Below are positions 13,561-26,400 of a stretch of DNA of 64,000 nt, one piece after another. Location: positions 6,200,001 through 6,264,000 of the forward strand of contig NC_090964.1 of NCBI RefSeq assembly GCF_040807025.1, given 5' to 3'. A program made the translations under genes and the position numbers. The notes beneath the pieces are model-generated. The model searched no databases. It worked only from the letters and a program-made list of their open reading frames with translations, and had not been told where the DNA came from. This stretch comes from Struthio camelus. Its lineage: Eukaryota; Chordata; Aves; Struthioniformes; Struthionidae. Every line of letters begins with the position of its first letter. The first letter of the stretch is position 1.

Positions 13561-15704
13561 CTCGGCCATGCCGGGGGTGCAGCGCGGCTGCGGGGAGCTG
13601 AACGACAGCCGTTGCTTGCAGGGGAGGACGAAGCTGGCGATGGTTTGGGCCTCTCCCTCTTGCGCCTGGAGGAGAAGTTACAGCCTCGGGCAGGAGCAGA
13701 GGAGCCTTGCTGTTAAATGCATCTCTTTTGAGGATGCCCTGGGCTTGCCCCACAGCCCTCCTCACCTGTCCCGTGCTGGTAGCTCGGTGTCCCCCCGCTA
13801 GGAAAACCGCGTGGGGCCGAGCCGCCAGCCGCCCACCCCGAGCATCCTCCCGTGGTGCCCAAACGCCCGGCGGTGCTGCGGGAGCGGCTGGGGAGCCCTG
13901 AGGTCCCAGTGACACCAGTATCGTGAGCTTGCTCTGCCCATCTGGGACACAGGGACCCTCCAGGGACCCTGGGGCAGCCCCTTCCCCCCCCCCCAGGGTA
14001 TGAAGGGGAGGTCTGAGCACCCAGATCCCCCTTGGGTGATGCCCAACGTGCTGCTGGGCTGCAGCTCAGCTCCTTCCCCAAGAAGAGGGTGGTGGCGCAG
14101 CCAGAGCAGGGGATGGAGGCGGGGGGACCGTGGGGACCCCTCTCCCAGGCTGCTGGGCTGGCAGGAGGGGACAGACCAGCCCTGGGTGCCATGGGCTCAG
14201 CCCTGTCTCCATCCGCATGGCTGGGGGCAGCGTCCTTGTCCCCGGGCTGCACCGGGAGCTGGGGTGGGTGCTGTTCCCGGAGCAGGTTTCAGCGCCGGTG
14301 CGTCCCCGGGCCCGCGGCAGCAGGACTAAGTGTGGTTATGGATGAGATCCTTTATTGACAGACCGGTGACCCTTCCCCTCCCAGCCGTCCCGCGGTCCCA
14401 GCGCTGAGCCGAGCAGCAGGCACGGTCCGTCGCCCGGCCGGACCCCGCTCGGGGCTCGCAGGGTGTTTTACAGCTGCTCTTGGCTCCCTCCTCCAGGAAT
14501 TGGCTCGGTCCCTTTTTCCTCCTTTTTCCCCCGGCAGCGGGGTGCAGGGTTCAGCTCCGGGGGGGGGGGGGGGGGGTATTTTCCCTGCGCATCAGCCGCA
14601 GCGAGCGCTCAGCGTTTCTGTAGCTTTTCAGGAAAGCCCGGCTGCGAGCGCAGCGGCCGGCCTCCGTCTCTGAAACCAGAAGGGAGGTTTCGGGTGAAAG
14701 CGAAGCAGCACCCGAGTGACGCGGTGTCGGGAAGGGGGGCGCGGGGAAGGTCCTGTTCTCCCCATCCCGGGGCTCCGCTTTTGGCTGCTGTCGGGGACGA
14801 GCTGGGACGTGGGCTGATCCCGACCCCACGCAAGGAGCTGCGGGCGGGCGAGGGGCCGCGTGTCCCCGGAGAGAGGGGGCTCGGTGCTGGCTGCCACCGC
14901 GGGGGTCCCAAGGGACTGGCTGGAGGGACGCGGGCAGCCACAAGCAGACAGCAGAGGTCCTGAGAGCAGCAAATCGTCAGCAACGAAACTCTGGTCGTCG
15001 GCCGTTTGCCTCCAGGGAAGACCAGGAGGTGGGGAAAAACAATGGGAAAGTCTCCTAGTGCTTCACGAGAGGTAGGACGTTACAGGGAAGGCAGCAACAA
15101 GCCTCCTAGGAAGGAGCAAGCATCAGCTCTGGCTCAGCCTTGGGTGATGAGTGGGATGTTCCCGTGTTGGACCCGCGGTGCTGAGAGCCCGGTGAGCGTC
15201 TCCCGCCCGGGACAGCTGGAACAAGCAGAAACACTGCGTGAGAGGGGCTGGGCCCGGGGGCTGAGCACCCAGGGCTGCGGCGGGAGAAGCCTCCAGCTGA
15301 AACGTGGCCTCCGGGAACCGCTCAGAGCCTTGGGATGAGATCCACGGGTGCAAGCGAAAGGCAGGCTGGAAACGCAGGATGAACGCATCAGGTCGGGGCA
15401 ATGCTGGCAGCACGGAGCTGCCAAAGCCTCGGTGCAGAAAGCAAGCGCAGCGCGGGCCGGGAGCCTTGCAGAGGAGGCAGCAGAAGTCCAGGTGCCTCGA
15501 GCGAAGCCTCCGACGCTGCCCAGGAGCGGAGAGGAGCACAGCCCCGGCCAGGCGGCGGGATGGGGCCCTTGCCTCCCGTCCAGCCCTTTGCCGTGGGCTC
15601 CCTTCCCCAGGCCCGGATTTCAGCGCTGGAGACCGACGGCAGCTCTCGCTCTCGCCCTGCATCCGGGCCATGCCTCTGGCCTCCGTGGGGAGTGGAGGAG
15701 CAAT

Positions 15705-15975
15705 AATTCAATTGCTTCTGACTCGTTAGGAAAATAAGGGTATTAATAGCAGACGTGCCTCCAGATCAGAGCAGGGGGTGTGCAGACAAGAGAGCGAGTG
15801 CCAATTAAAGCAGAAATCAAGTCTCTCTTCTTTTCAGAGGCCTCGTTCTCCTCCTCCTCCTCCTCCCCTAACGAAGGCTCTTCCTTGTTAAGGGCTTTCG
15901 TCTGCTTGCTTCCTCTAAACTGTCCTTTATCTCTATTCACTCTTTCCACTTCATTAACTCCTTGCTCCAGTGCCT
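15705..15975. promoter_or_regulatory. Candidate regulatory island, homeodomain-like motifs
   Basis: An AT-rich island inside GC-rich DNA containing 'caataattcaattgc' and 'gccaattaaagc', i.e. several ATTA/TAAT homeodomain-type cores, plus a GATA-like 'tttatctc'. Local retention of AT-rich complex sequence in a GC-rich isochore is typical of conserved non-coding elements, but conservation cannot be seen from one sequence. Confidence 0.25.
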
Positions 15976-16429
15976 CTGAAGCCAGCTGCATACCCTCCTG
16001 AAGGAGGAGGAGAGGGAAAAACCCACCCTCGGCCATGGACAGATGCAAAACGCTGGGTTAAGGGCTTGGGAAAAAAAAAAAAAAAAAAAAAAAAGCCCTG
16101 CGTGCAAATGGGTTTGCAAATCCTTCCATCTCCACACGCAGGAGATGGCATGAAAACAGCTCCTGCAGAGGAGCTGCCAGTGGCCCGGGGCAGCGGCAGC
16201 AGGGGGATCTCGCAGACCCCTGGATTTCTCCATGGCCAGGGTTGATCTAAGCCCAGCAGAGTTTTGGGACTGGTCTTTTGCCATCAGCGGTACCAAATCT
16301 GCCGTCGTCTCGGTGTCGCCCCCTCAAAGCCCCTCAGCAAGCCCCACGGATGGTGCTGTGAACCCCGGGTGCCAGCAGGGCTCCCGGCTGCCCCCTCCGA
16401 GCTCAGGACCCCCCTTCAGGACTGCTGTA

Positions 16430-16585
16430 ATGGCTGGCTGGCAAATTAGCCCCTTATCAAAAAAATGCCAGTTCAGGTTCATAATGAGCTGCTGCTCCGT
16501 CCTGGGGGAATGCAAATAGCCTGACGAGGTCTCACTGCTTTGTTATAATGAATTTCTGTAGCAGTGGGAGAAAAAAAATATTCCT
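16430..16585. promoter_or_regulatory. Candidate regulatory island with perfect octamer
   Basis: An AT-rich complex-sequence island with a perfect octamer ATGCAAAT (16510-16517), a GATA core (CTTATC, about 16451-16456) and two homeodomain/SOX-like cores ('ttcataatgag', 'ttgttataatgaatt'). It is non-coding in all frames. A distal enhancer is plausible; the target gene is unknown. Confidence 0.28.
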
Positions 16586-19558
16586 GCGGCGTCCCTTAGC
16601 AGTTGAGATCAGCTGAGGGGACATTTGCTGCCAGCGCAGGAGGGAGGCCCGGGGGGTCTCGGCTCCTTCAGTCCGTGTCGCTCCCCAGCAGAGCCGGGGG
16701 TCGTGCAGGGCCCGAAACGTGGCCAGAAGGGGCTTGGCATGCAGGGGATGGCTGGAGGGGGCAGCGCGGAGCCTCTCGGGGAGCTGCCACGGGGATTTTG
16801 GCATCCCTAGGGAGGCAGCAACCTGAGGACATTTAAAAAGACTGAGAAGGCAAAATTGCAGCGTCACCAACAGAGTAGTAGTATCGGCTGGGTGAATCCC
16901 GCAGATGGTCCCTGTGTCCGGCCAGCATCGCCCCAGCCCTCCTGGCCACGGGCTCGGGGCACGTACAGTGCGACCAGGCCCCCGCAGCCTGAGCTCCCTT
17001 TGCACCCGCATTCAGCAATGGGGTCTTTGGTCCCCCCGGTCCGGCGGAGGTTTAATCTGAGGGCTGCTTGCCGGGGATCAGCTTCGGAGCAGCCCTGCCT
17101 GGCCCTGGGAGAGTTTCGCCCTTGGCTCCTGGGTGCACGGGGTTGTTTCTCAGCGCCCCAGTCCTCCCTTGGTGCATGGGGATCTCTCCAGCGTCGCCTT
17201 TTCAGGGAGAGGAGCCAGAGGCTAAAACTCAGGGTTTGCCAGAGCAGGAGACGGGGGCTGCGCTTCAACCCAGGGCTTGGCTAAAGGGCTCCGGGGGGGC
17301 AAAAACCAGGGGGTTTGTGAGCGGCTGCTCAGGGCGATTCTGTCCTGGGCTGTATGGGGGTGTGCAGGGGGGGTTACGGGGCAGGGGACCCTGCAGACCC
17401 ACTGGGGTGAGCCCAGCTCCCTCTCCTGTGCGCCCCTAGGTGGGACTTTATGGGGGGGGGCGGACGGTGGGGACGGGGGGCCTGAGGTGGGTGGCTGTCA
17501 CTGGGCACCTGCTGTCACCCTCTCTCCTGTCCTCAGCAAAGGTCAGGCAGGGCTCGGGGGATCTGGGTTGGGGAAGGAGGGTGCCGGCGCCCCGAGGGGT
17601 GGGGGCTGCTCTGGGGCCCGATGGTCTCAGCCCAATGGTCTCAGCTAGGACTGGACGGGGAGGGGGGATTGGGAGCAGCCGATCGGGTTGCAGAAAAAGG
17701 CCTTTCTGAGGCCTGTGAAAATGACCGCCCGTGGGGGCTTCCTTGAGGCTGGGAGAACAGGCAGGGCTGCAGGGCCCGGAGGTGGCCTGGGGGGAGAGAT
17801 GGAGGAGGCCCGAGGGATTTGGGGAGTCCTGGGGGGGGGGGTCGGCAGGCTGGGGATGCTGTCCCTGATCCCGACCTCACTTATCCCTGCGGGAACCCGT
17901 GGCAGAGCAGTGGCGCGTTTCCTTACCAGCCTGCTGCCACGATGTTTTCAGCGTCTCTGCGTGGCTCCTCGGCTGCGGCTGTGCGAGCGCGGCCGCCCCG
18001 CTGCCCCCCAGCCCAGGCCGGCCCCCCCTTTGGCATTCACCGCGTGCCTTAATTGTGTGACATTAAATCAAGGTCCGCGGTGAACACGAAACGCTGGGGC
18101 CGATGGCTGAGGGCGTGCAGCGGGGTCCCGGTGTCCCTGCTCTGTCCCCTGCCCCCGTTACCGCCCCATGCTGAGACCAGGGTCTGCCCCGTCCCCCCAC
18201 CCCGAGGCTGCCCCTGATGTAGGGCAGCGCGCTATAGCCGGGAGGGCAGCCATGGGGACAGGGTGATGCCCCCACACCGGGGGGGCCTCTTCACCTCCCC
18301 AGGGCAGGGAGGGCGACCGGAGATCCCTCCTCTCTGAGCTGGGAGCCCCCAGGGTTGCAAATCCCCCCGTCCATCCTTCCTGGCTGCTCGGCAGCATTAG
18401 GGGCAGGATTAGTGTCAGAGCCTCTGCTGCCTCCCAGCCCGGGGCTGCGGGGAGGGCACGGGCCCTGCTCTCCGTGGCGCTGGGCGGGCAGCAGGGTTTA
18501 GCGCCGCAGGAAGGGCAGATTATCCCTGGGAGTGCGACTGGGCAGACAACTGAACCGCGGCCGATTATGGATGGGTGGGCTCCCTTCATCTCTTGTCCCT
18601 GTAGATAGATCAGATGCACCTGACTCCTCCGCCCCAGCCCAATCCTTAGGGTGTTACCGTACGAGCCCTGCAAGATCCTCCCTTCTCCGATTTGAATTCC
18701 TGCACAGACTCTCCTGAGAGCCCCTCTCCTCTCTGCCCCAGAGCTCAGCCCCATAGAGAAGGGCCACGGGCCTGGGGGGTGGGTCTGGGGGCAGAGGGGG
18801 CTGCAGGGAGCCGCAATGCCGATGCCCCTCCAGATCTGGCCCCATCTGGCATCTTTCAGGCCTGGCTCTGAGGCTGCTGCTCAGCCCCGAGCAGAGGACC
18901 TGTCCCAAAGCACTGGGGCAGCTATTTTTGAATGAGATAATAAGCAAATCCCCCTTATCCCCCCCTCCCGGCTGTCCTTGCCTCCCCCGGCTTTTGTCAA
19001 GCAATCGGCACCCTCAGAGCCATGGAAACCCGGGGGGGGGGGTGCACATCTTCCTACCGGCTTAAACTCTCCAGTGGATCAATCTGGGAGGGATTAGGGG
19101 GGGATTTGGGGGCTGCTTCGTAGTAGTGGAATGGGGAGGTGCTGCATCAGGAAGCAGAAGCGAGGCAAGTTGGGGGGTGCATTCAAGCATTTTTTGAAAC
19201 TTGGGTCATAGAGGAGTAGGAAAGGGGATGGGGGGGGGGGAAAGCTCCCTGTATGGGTCTCTGAGAAAACCCCACCTGCTCTACTTCTGCAACGAAATAA
19301 ATGTCAGAATAATCAAAATGACAGAAATCACCTCAAATCCCCCTCCGGTAGCTTGGACCCCCTCACCCTCACCTTTCTGGCCGGGACTTGTTTCTGAACA
19401 GCAACAGACACATGAGGGCCAGTGGAGGCCACACAAACTCAGCACAGGTAATTCCCACTCCACCCCCCACCCCAGCCCTTGCCTGCCACCGGGCCCGACC
19501 TGCCCCATCCCCTCCCGGGGGGGCCGCAGCTCAATGGGTGCTGGAGAGGTGCGGGGGC

Positions 19559-19615
19559 TCGCACACTCTCACTCGTACTCACACTCACACTCGCCCTCGC
19601 ACGCACTGGCGGGGC
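19559..19615. repeat. Degenerate CA/CTC short tandem repeat
   Basis: An imperfect run of cactc/cacactc words. Simple-sequence DNA with no sign of function. Confidence 0.5.
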
Positions 19616-20654
19616 ACACGCTCCCTTTCCCGGGTGAGCAGGTCGGTGGCAGCCATGTGTCCCCCCCACTGCAGCCGGTGCCTGCGGCTTTCCTGGGCTC
19701 TCCCCGCAAGAGACACCCCGAGGGGGCCCCAGCCTGGCCCCCGCCCCGGCCGGGCTCAGCGCCGCTCTCCACTGGTGCGTTTAGGGGGCAGAAACAGTTG
19801 CTCCAGGCCCAGAGCCTCCACGGGGCCTGTGGCCACGCCACGGAGGTTTGAAGGGGCAAAACCACCGCGTGGAAGATGTCAATAGTCACCGGCCTGGGGG
19901 TAATATGTAGAGAGGAAAATGCCGTTTCCTTAGCGGTGCGCCCGCACCGTTTCCCGGCAGGGTGTGATGCCTCGCCGACCCCCGGGAGTTCCTCCCTCTC
20001 CTTCATCCCCTTCGCTTCCCCTCCGCCTTTGGGTTTTCGCAGCCGTTTTCCAGCCCCTCTGCAGGAGTGCGGACAAGCCTCATCTGCCAGCTCCCAGGGC
20101 CCAGCAGCATCCACCGGCAGCTTAAATCCCGAAAGGACGGGCTATTTCGGGTACCGCTTCCCACGGAGCCCTCGGTGCAGCTGCACTGCGCTGCTCGGGC
20201 TCGCTCTACGTGCCGGCACAGAGGGCTGCGCCCCCCCCCCCCACCTTCCCCGGGGAAGCACCGAGACCCCAGGCCGGAGGGGTCGCTCCGGGGGATCGCG
20301 GCCCCACGCCGCCGTGTCAATTTCACCTGCGGCTGGTCAGTTTCAAAGCCGCGGGGGCCCCGACGGCTGGTCAGTTGCAGCTCGCTGCCCCCCCGCCACA
20401 CCCCCCCCCCCCAGCCGGGGCACCTTCCGGGGGGCAGTTTGACTGCACGGGGGGCTTGTGGTCCTGTGGGTCCCGGAGCGCTGCCAAGGTGTGTGTGGGG
20501 GGGTCCTCACCCCCCCCCCCGGGGCATCGCTGCTTTGTGCCGCCGGGGCCGGATCCGGCCGGGCTGGAGGCAGCGGGAGGCGCCCGGCGCTCTCCGTGGT
20601 GCTGCCGGGGGCTCTGCCCGCCGCCCCGCTCGGCCCTGCCCGCCGGGGGCGTCC

Positions 20655-20732
20655 GTAGGCATGTGCCCCCCCCCGGTAGGTATGTACCCCCCGTAGGTAT
20701 GTGCCCCCCCAGTAGGTATGTGCAGCACCCCC
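20655..20732 (+). repeat. Four-copy tandem repeat of a donor-like unit
   Basis: About four copies of an 18-20 bp unit built from 'gtaggtatgt' (the first copy reads 'gtaggcatgt') followed by a C run. Three copies contain AGGTATGT, which is a strong 5' splice donor consensus. No exon is known beside it, so the likeness may be chance. Confidence 0.6.
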
Positions 20733-21185
20733 CCCCTCCATCCACAGCCCCGGGAAAGCGTAGCGCAAATACCTGGGCTTTGACGCCAGCTCCATCCCTC
20801 TCCGTCCTTCCTGCCTCTGCCCTGTTTCCCCGGCAACCCCACCGGGTCCCCCCCTCCCCATCTCTCACCCCACTTTCCCCATCCCCCTTTCCATCCCCTC
20901 CTTTGCAGACAATAAAGCGGTGTAGCCCCCCAGGACCCTCCCCCCAGCCCCCCTCCATCACCATTACCTTTGCGTCTGCAGGGCTCCCCACGCTTCTTCC
21001 CCAGGAGGGAGCAGAGGAAGAGGAGAAGGAGGAAGGGAGGAGGAGGAAGAGGAAGGGCGCAGGCAGGCAGATAAAGCCCGAGAAGGAGCACGATGGCAGC
21101 GGAGAGCTGCTAGGTGACAGGCCCGGTGGCGTTGTCGCCTTCCCAGCCAGAATGAGGCCACAGCCAGGCTGGTCCCCCCTTGCCG

Positions 21186-21215
21186 CGTGTGCGTGTGTGT
21201 GTGCGCGCGCGCGCA

Positions 21216-21267
<52 letters not shown>

Positions 21268-21298
21268 TGTGTCTGTGTCTGTGTCTGTGTGTGTGTGG
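21186..21298. repeat. (GT)n/(GC)n microsatellite
   Basis: Alternating purine-pyrimidine tract: gtgtgcgtg, then (gc)n, then a long (gt)n run, then tctgtg units. Alternating GC/GT DNA of this length can adopt the Z form. It should be highly polymorphic in length. Confidence 0.9.
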
Positions 21299-23486
21299 AT
21301 TTAACCCTTCCCTGCTCAGCCCACAGCATGCAGGATCTTTCATTCCCTGCCCAGGCTGTGATGTGATACAGGCCCCAAGGAGACTGGGGACAGCGTCGGA
21401 GCAGGGATGGGGAGACCAAGATCGGCTGCTGTGAGCATTTCCCTGATTTCCCCAGCTGATGCTGGTTAATTTGTCAGTGCAGAGGAGGGGGACAGAGCTA
21501 TCAGCTGTGAGGTGGGGGGTGTTTGAAAGGGGCTGGCTCCCTGCAGCAAGGGCAGCACCCAGCTCCTGCGTAACCCCAGGGTGCTGCATCTCTTGGGTTA
21601 GCTCAATGCATGGGCTCCGCTGCGTGTGATGGGCAAAACACCAGCGGATGCTCCCACGGCACTGCTCTGGGGATGCTCTGCAAAGCCAGGCAGCAAGGGC
21701 CCCGCTTCTCCCCTTCTCTGCAAGGACCAGCCTGTCGGGGCTGCGATCAGGCTGGATCAGGCCTTGCTGGGGAGGTTACAAGGGGCTGTTCTTTGGCTTA
21801 CGCTCAGATTGGGGTTAAACCAAGGAATTTTGGGAAAGGCTACAAATTCTTCATGTGGACAGATGATCAGATGGGCACTTTATTCCTGGACCCCTCAAAC
21901 CTGGGCTGGGCAACTCACCTCCTGCATCTGCCTGTGCTGGCCCCGTCATGACGCAGCCTCCCCGTCCGTCCCCACCTCGCAGCCTATGTGCGCCTCCCGC
22001 CGCTGTGATATGGCTGGAGGAGCGTGAGCTTGGCGCCGCCTGGCCCCGTGCCCACCCTGCAGGGCTGCCCAGAGGACGAGCCACCCACCCTGCCACCTCC
22101 TGCCCTCGCCTCCCTGTCCTCAGCTTTCATGACTCCTGTATAGCCGGGAAGGGAGGGCTGCTCCTCTCCCTTTGATTTTCTTTCCTCTCCCTTTTTCCCC
22201 TTCCTCTATTTTTTCTGGTGCCAGGAGGGTCTGGATCAGGCCCAGCCATGACCACATGAGAAACCCTCGGGCATCCCAGCAGGAGCACCACAGCCCCAGC
22301 AAGGCGGAGAGGATGGGGCCCTGGACCAGCCACCTCCGGCGGCCCTGGGGTGCCGGGTGCTGCCCAGCCGCAGGTGTTGCCGGAGGTGTCGGAGCCAACG
22401 GGTGGCTGCGAAGGGTTTTGCTGCGGGGTGAAGGTTGGCTGTGTGCACAGAGGGGTGGAAGTGGCTGAGGCCATAGGGAAGGGGTTGAGGGAAGGTTGAA
22501 TCGAGCCTGGGAGTGAACTTGGGCCCTGGGAGGGCACCGCTGGCCGCGCGCGAGTTAACGATTGACAGACGCGGGGTGGACGTGCCAGGACTCTGTCCCC
22601 ATCCCGCTTGACGGCCCAGAGCTGGGGGCAGGAGCAATCTCTTGGTTGATCAGCGCTCACCTGCCCTGGCCACCCTTCATCAGCACTTCCCTGGGGCTCG
22701 TTCCCACAGGCCTCGCCAGCTTGGATTCTCTGATGTCTCATAGGGGTTGCGCTCACGGAGCAGCCCTGCGCGCTGTTACCAGGCTGGTGTGCGCCTTCCC
22801 TCTTCTCCCCGGCTCACTGCTTAAATGAAACAGGCAGTAAAACCCCATTCTCCCTGCGGGGAGAGAGCAGTTAAGGCAGAAAATGAGGCCTAGCCAGAAG
22901 GAAAAAGCACGTGGGCTAAGAGCAAATCAGGAAGAGAGCCCAGGTGTGCTGGTGCCAACCCCTCCCACCTCCCTGCAGCTGCATATTGCTAAATTAGGCC
23001 CATGAATGTGCCCATGGCCTAAAAAACAGCCCCGGCCCAGGCTCTGGGTGCTCCCTGCTCCCCCTCGGTGCCCCAGTTTAGTGACTGCTGTCGGCGGCTT
23101 CATCCCGCAGCAGTCGGGCAGGGCTGTTTGCTAGGGCCCGTCTGCTCCTGCCTCCGTCCAGGCTCCTAATCCAGCTCGTGCCCTCTCAGCCGGTAGCCTC
23201 AGACACCTCGATGTCACCGCTGGGGTGTCTGATGGCCTCGGGCAGCCCCAGGAGTGGGAATAGCCCCTTGGCCAGCCATGGACCCCGTCGGGCCTCCTCC
23301 TGCTCCTGGGACACACGGCAACACCCAGCCAGACCCCGGAGGGACCGTCAGCCCCAGGATGGGGACACGAGGCTTTCCCGGGGAGTGCTGGCTCCCGGCC
23401 TGCGTCCCCCAGCGCCCCTCCCAGCACCCGCAGGTCCCTCCTCCCAGTCCAAAGTTGCAGCCAGCTCAGCCGGGACGGCAGGAGCG

Positions 23487-26400
23487 ATGCCGGGGCACAC
23501 GGTGCTTCCCAGCCCGGCGGAGGCTCTGCCGGGCAGAGCAGAGAGGCTGCCGGTGTCAGGTACCCCAGGGCGAGGGGGCTGAGGGTGGCAGGGGACAGGG
23601 AGGGGACTGGCACCTAGCTGAGCCCTGCAGTTTTGGGGGGCTGCCACGGTGGCGTCTGTGCTGGAGAGGGGCAGCAGTGGCCCCGGAGCGTGGCAGGAGG
23701 GTGAAGTCCAGGGCAGGGAGCTGCGGTCTCCCCGGCACTGTGGCTTGCGTGGGGTCAAGGTGTTTCTATCCAGGCATTTCGTCCTCCCAGGCTGGTTGCT
23801 GTCACCCGGATGTGTCTGGGGGGGCTGGAGGGGGGCCGAGCTCCTCTGGCCCTGCAGGGATGTGCTAACCCCCTGATTGGGGATAATTTCACCTCCAGCG
23901 AGGCCTCACAGGGACAGACAGGGATACAGAGGGCTGCAGGGTCCCCAGACACCCCAGAAGTGGGGAGCACGGAGGAGGGCAGGGGCAGTGGAGTGTTAGT
24001 GCTCCACAAGTGTCACAAGTGGCCAGATCTCAGCGCACCTTTGCTGCTGGCCAGGCACCCTGTGACAAAGCGGTGATGCGAGCCGGTGTCTCGCCAAGTG
24101 CAGTCAGGCTGACGTTTCCTGGCTCTGAACGGGCCTCGGCAGCAAGGAGGGCTCCAGTCAGGCACTGGGACGCCCTGTGCCGGTGCGGGAGGCTGGTGCA
24201 CGAGGCACAGGCCCAGCCTTGCGCCTGCTGGAGCAAAGCCAGCTGCGTAGGGAGTTATTCCTCCTGGATCCCCGCAGCCTGCAGGGAAGGGGGGTTCCCA
24301 ACCCCTGGACCATGGGCAGCATCCTGCTGCCACACGGCCCAGGGAGGGCAGCGGCCCCCCTGCGCACCTGCAGCTGGGGCCCTGCCGCAGGATAAGCCCC
24401 TGCTGGGAGCGGGGCTATATGGGCCGGGTGGGATGGGGATGCAGATGGGGGACGTGTTCGCCATGGCAACAGAGGGGGTTGCTAGGAGACGCAGCCCGGA
24501 GGGGGGAAGGGATGCTCAGCAGCCTTCCTCCCTCCTGCCGCCAGCACCGTCCTCCCCAGAGCAGCCTGCTCCCTGGCCCGAGCACCCGCCGCCGCGGCGC
24601 CAGGGCTGGCAGTGGCATGGGGAGGCAGAGCATCCCCGCAGCAGGCTGCAGCCCCCCCGTGGCTCCCCCGATTGGGTCAGGGGCAAGATCAGGGGGAGGA
24701 TTAGGGTGACGTGCAGGAGCCAGGCAGGTTGAGGAGCTGGAGCTGGAGCCGTCCCGGCTCAGTGCCTGCTGCTGGCGGGGACATGGGATTGCTGGGCAGA
24801 GACTGCTGCAGTTTTGTACCACTTTCCTCCTGGCAATGCCCCATCTCCGGCTCCCCGTGCACAGGGCAGCACCCGGGGGCACAAGCAACGGACGGTGCTG
24901 TACGGACCCGTGGTGGTGGGGGAGCCTTGCTCCCCCGGTGCTAGCAAGAGCCCGCTGGTCCTTCTTCAGCTTATGAGACTGATGGGTGGTGGGTGGGTTT
25001 CCCTTGGCTTTCTGGTGCCCAAACCTCAGGCGCTGCATGGAGCAGGGGCTACGATCGGTGGCCCGCAGCCGTGTCTGAGCTGTGAGCAGAGGGGACACGG
25101 CCAGGTCCTTCTAAAGCAGGCTCGAGGGGCCTGACCCTGCATCTTCCCCCCCTCCAGCCACGCACGCGGTCAACGGGAACCCCATGTGCCCACCGTTCCC
25201 CGCCGAGATGCAGGTGGCGATTTTCGGTGAGTGATTTCCCCGCTGCCGGAGGGATCCTGGCAGCAACAGGGGTCCCGAGTGCCCAGGGCTCGCTGAGCTC
25301 ATGGGCATGGTGGCAGTAACCGGACGCCTCTCTGCTTCCAGGCCGGTCCCCCAGGTCTCGCTGGGCGCTCGCGGGGAGGAAACTCCCTCGGAGCCATTCC
25401 CTGCGCTCTCCTGCCTCCGGGGAGACCTCGGGGTGGCTGGAGGCGGCCCCAGCGTGAACTGCGGTGACGGGCACCCAGCTGGGACTGCCCGGCTGCCCTC
25501 TTCTTGCACCCGTCTCCCCGCAGGCATGGGGTGCTTCTGGGGAGTCGAGCGGCTCTTTTGGAAGATACCCGGCGTCTTCTCCACCCAGGTGGGCTACGCG
25601 GGAGGCTTCACCCCCAACCCCACCTACGAAGAGGTCCGCTCAGGTAGCTTCTCTCCTCCCGCGCAGCGATGGGGACCCCCGAGCCCCCGGCACACCCCGG
25701 GGCAGGGAGATCGCCCCGTCTGGACATTTCAGGGTGCAGGGGCAGAGGGCTCAGGGAATTGAACCTCCCAACCTTCAGCTCTGCCAGCAGCTGGAGCGGC
25801 CTGGGGAGCCGCATGCAGGGGTGTCCCGCCAGATGCCTCACGGTGGGTGTCCCAGCGACGTCCTGCCAGGCTGCGTTTAAGCCCTCAGCCTCCGAGGGTC
25901 TTGCAAAGGAGGCTGCAAGGCGTCGCTGAATTGCACCCGCATCTGGGGCAGAGCAGGGGCCTGTGATGGGCAGTGGTGGGGAGTCGATGGGACAGGGGGC
26001 GGTGGAGCTGGTGGCCGCTTTGCTCTGATCCAGCCCTTGCTGGATCCAGCCCCTGGAGTTTGTCGCAAGGCCGAGCAGGATTTTGCAACGGGTGGAGGCG
26101 AGCGGGGAGGCCAGTGCGGGTGTAAGGCCGGCTCCTGCGGCCCCTGCCTTGCGCTGATCCGCTTGGAGCTGGCTTAGGCTGTCCCAGCAGATGGGCAAGC
26201 TGCAGCAAGCTGGGAGGACACGGGGTGCCCGGCACGGGGCGGTCGGGGCAGGCGGGGCAATTTGCAATGTGCCCCTGTGCACCCCACTCAGCTCCATGGG
26301 CCCCGGCGCTGGGTTTCCTCCCTGGGGTCCAGGCCTCGGGTTCGCACTCTGGGACACGGCAGGGCCACGGGCAGCAGGGATGCTCCCGCGGGATGTGCTC

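Larger units (their letters stand above)
13561..23486. other. GC-rich intergenic stretch without a recognised gene
   Basis: Long open frames occur on both strands, but they overlap each other in several frames, have no homology that I recognise and follow from scarcity of stop codons in GC-rich DNA. Contents worth naming are a 24-base A run (16071-16094), long G/C homopolymers such as the G run near 14562-14577, a (GT)n microsatellite, a short donor-like tandem repeat and islands of lower GC listed separately. A minus-strand AATAAA (14351-14356) is present but no minus-strand gene can be attached to it. Confidence 0.4.

Noticed and set aside
14351-14356. Minus-strand AATAAA as the 3' end of a minus-strand gene
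   Set aside because: An isolated hexamer with no minus-strand exons found to its right.
20210-21304. 364-codon plus-strand open frame
   Set aside because: Runs through C homopolymers, the donor-like tandem repeat and the (GT)n microsatellite; composition-driven.
24695-24710. Telomere-like 'attaggg' words (also near 56.68 kb)
   Set aside because: Single occurrences without tandem (ttaggg)n; chance matches.
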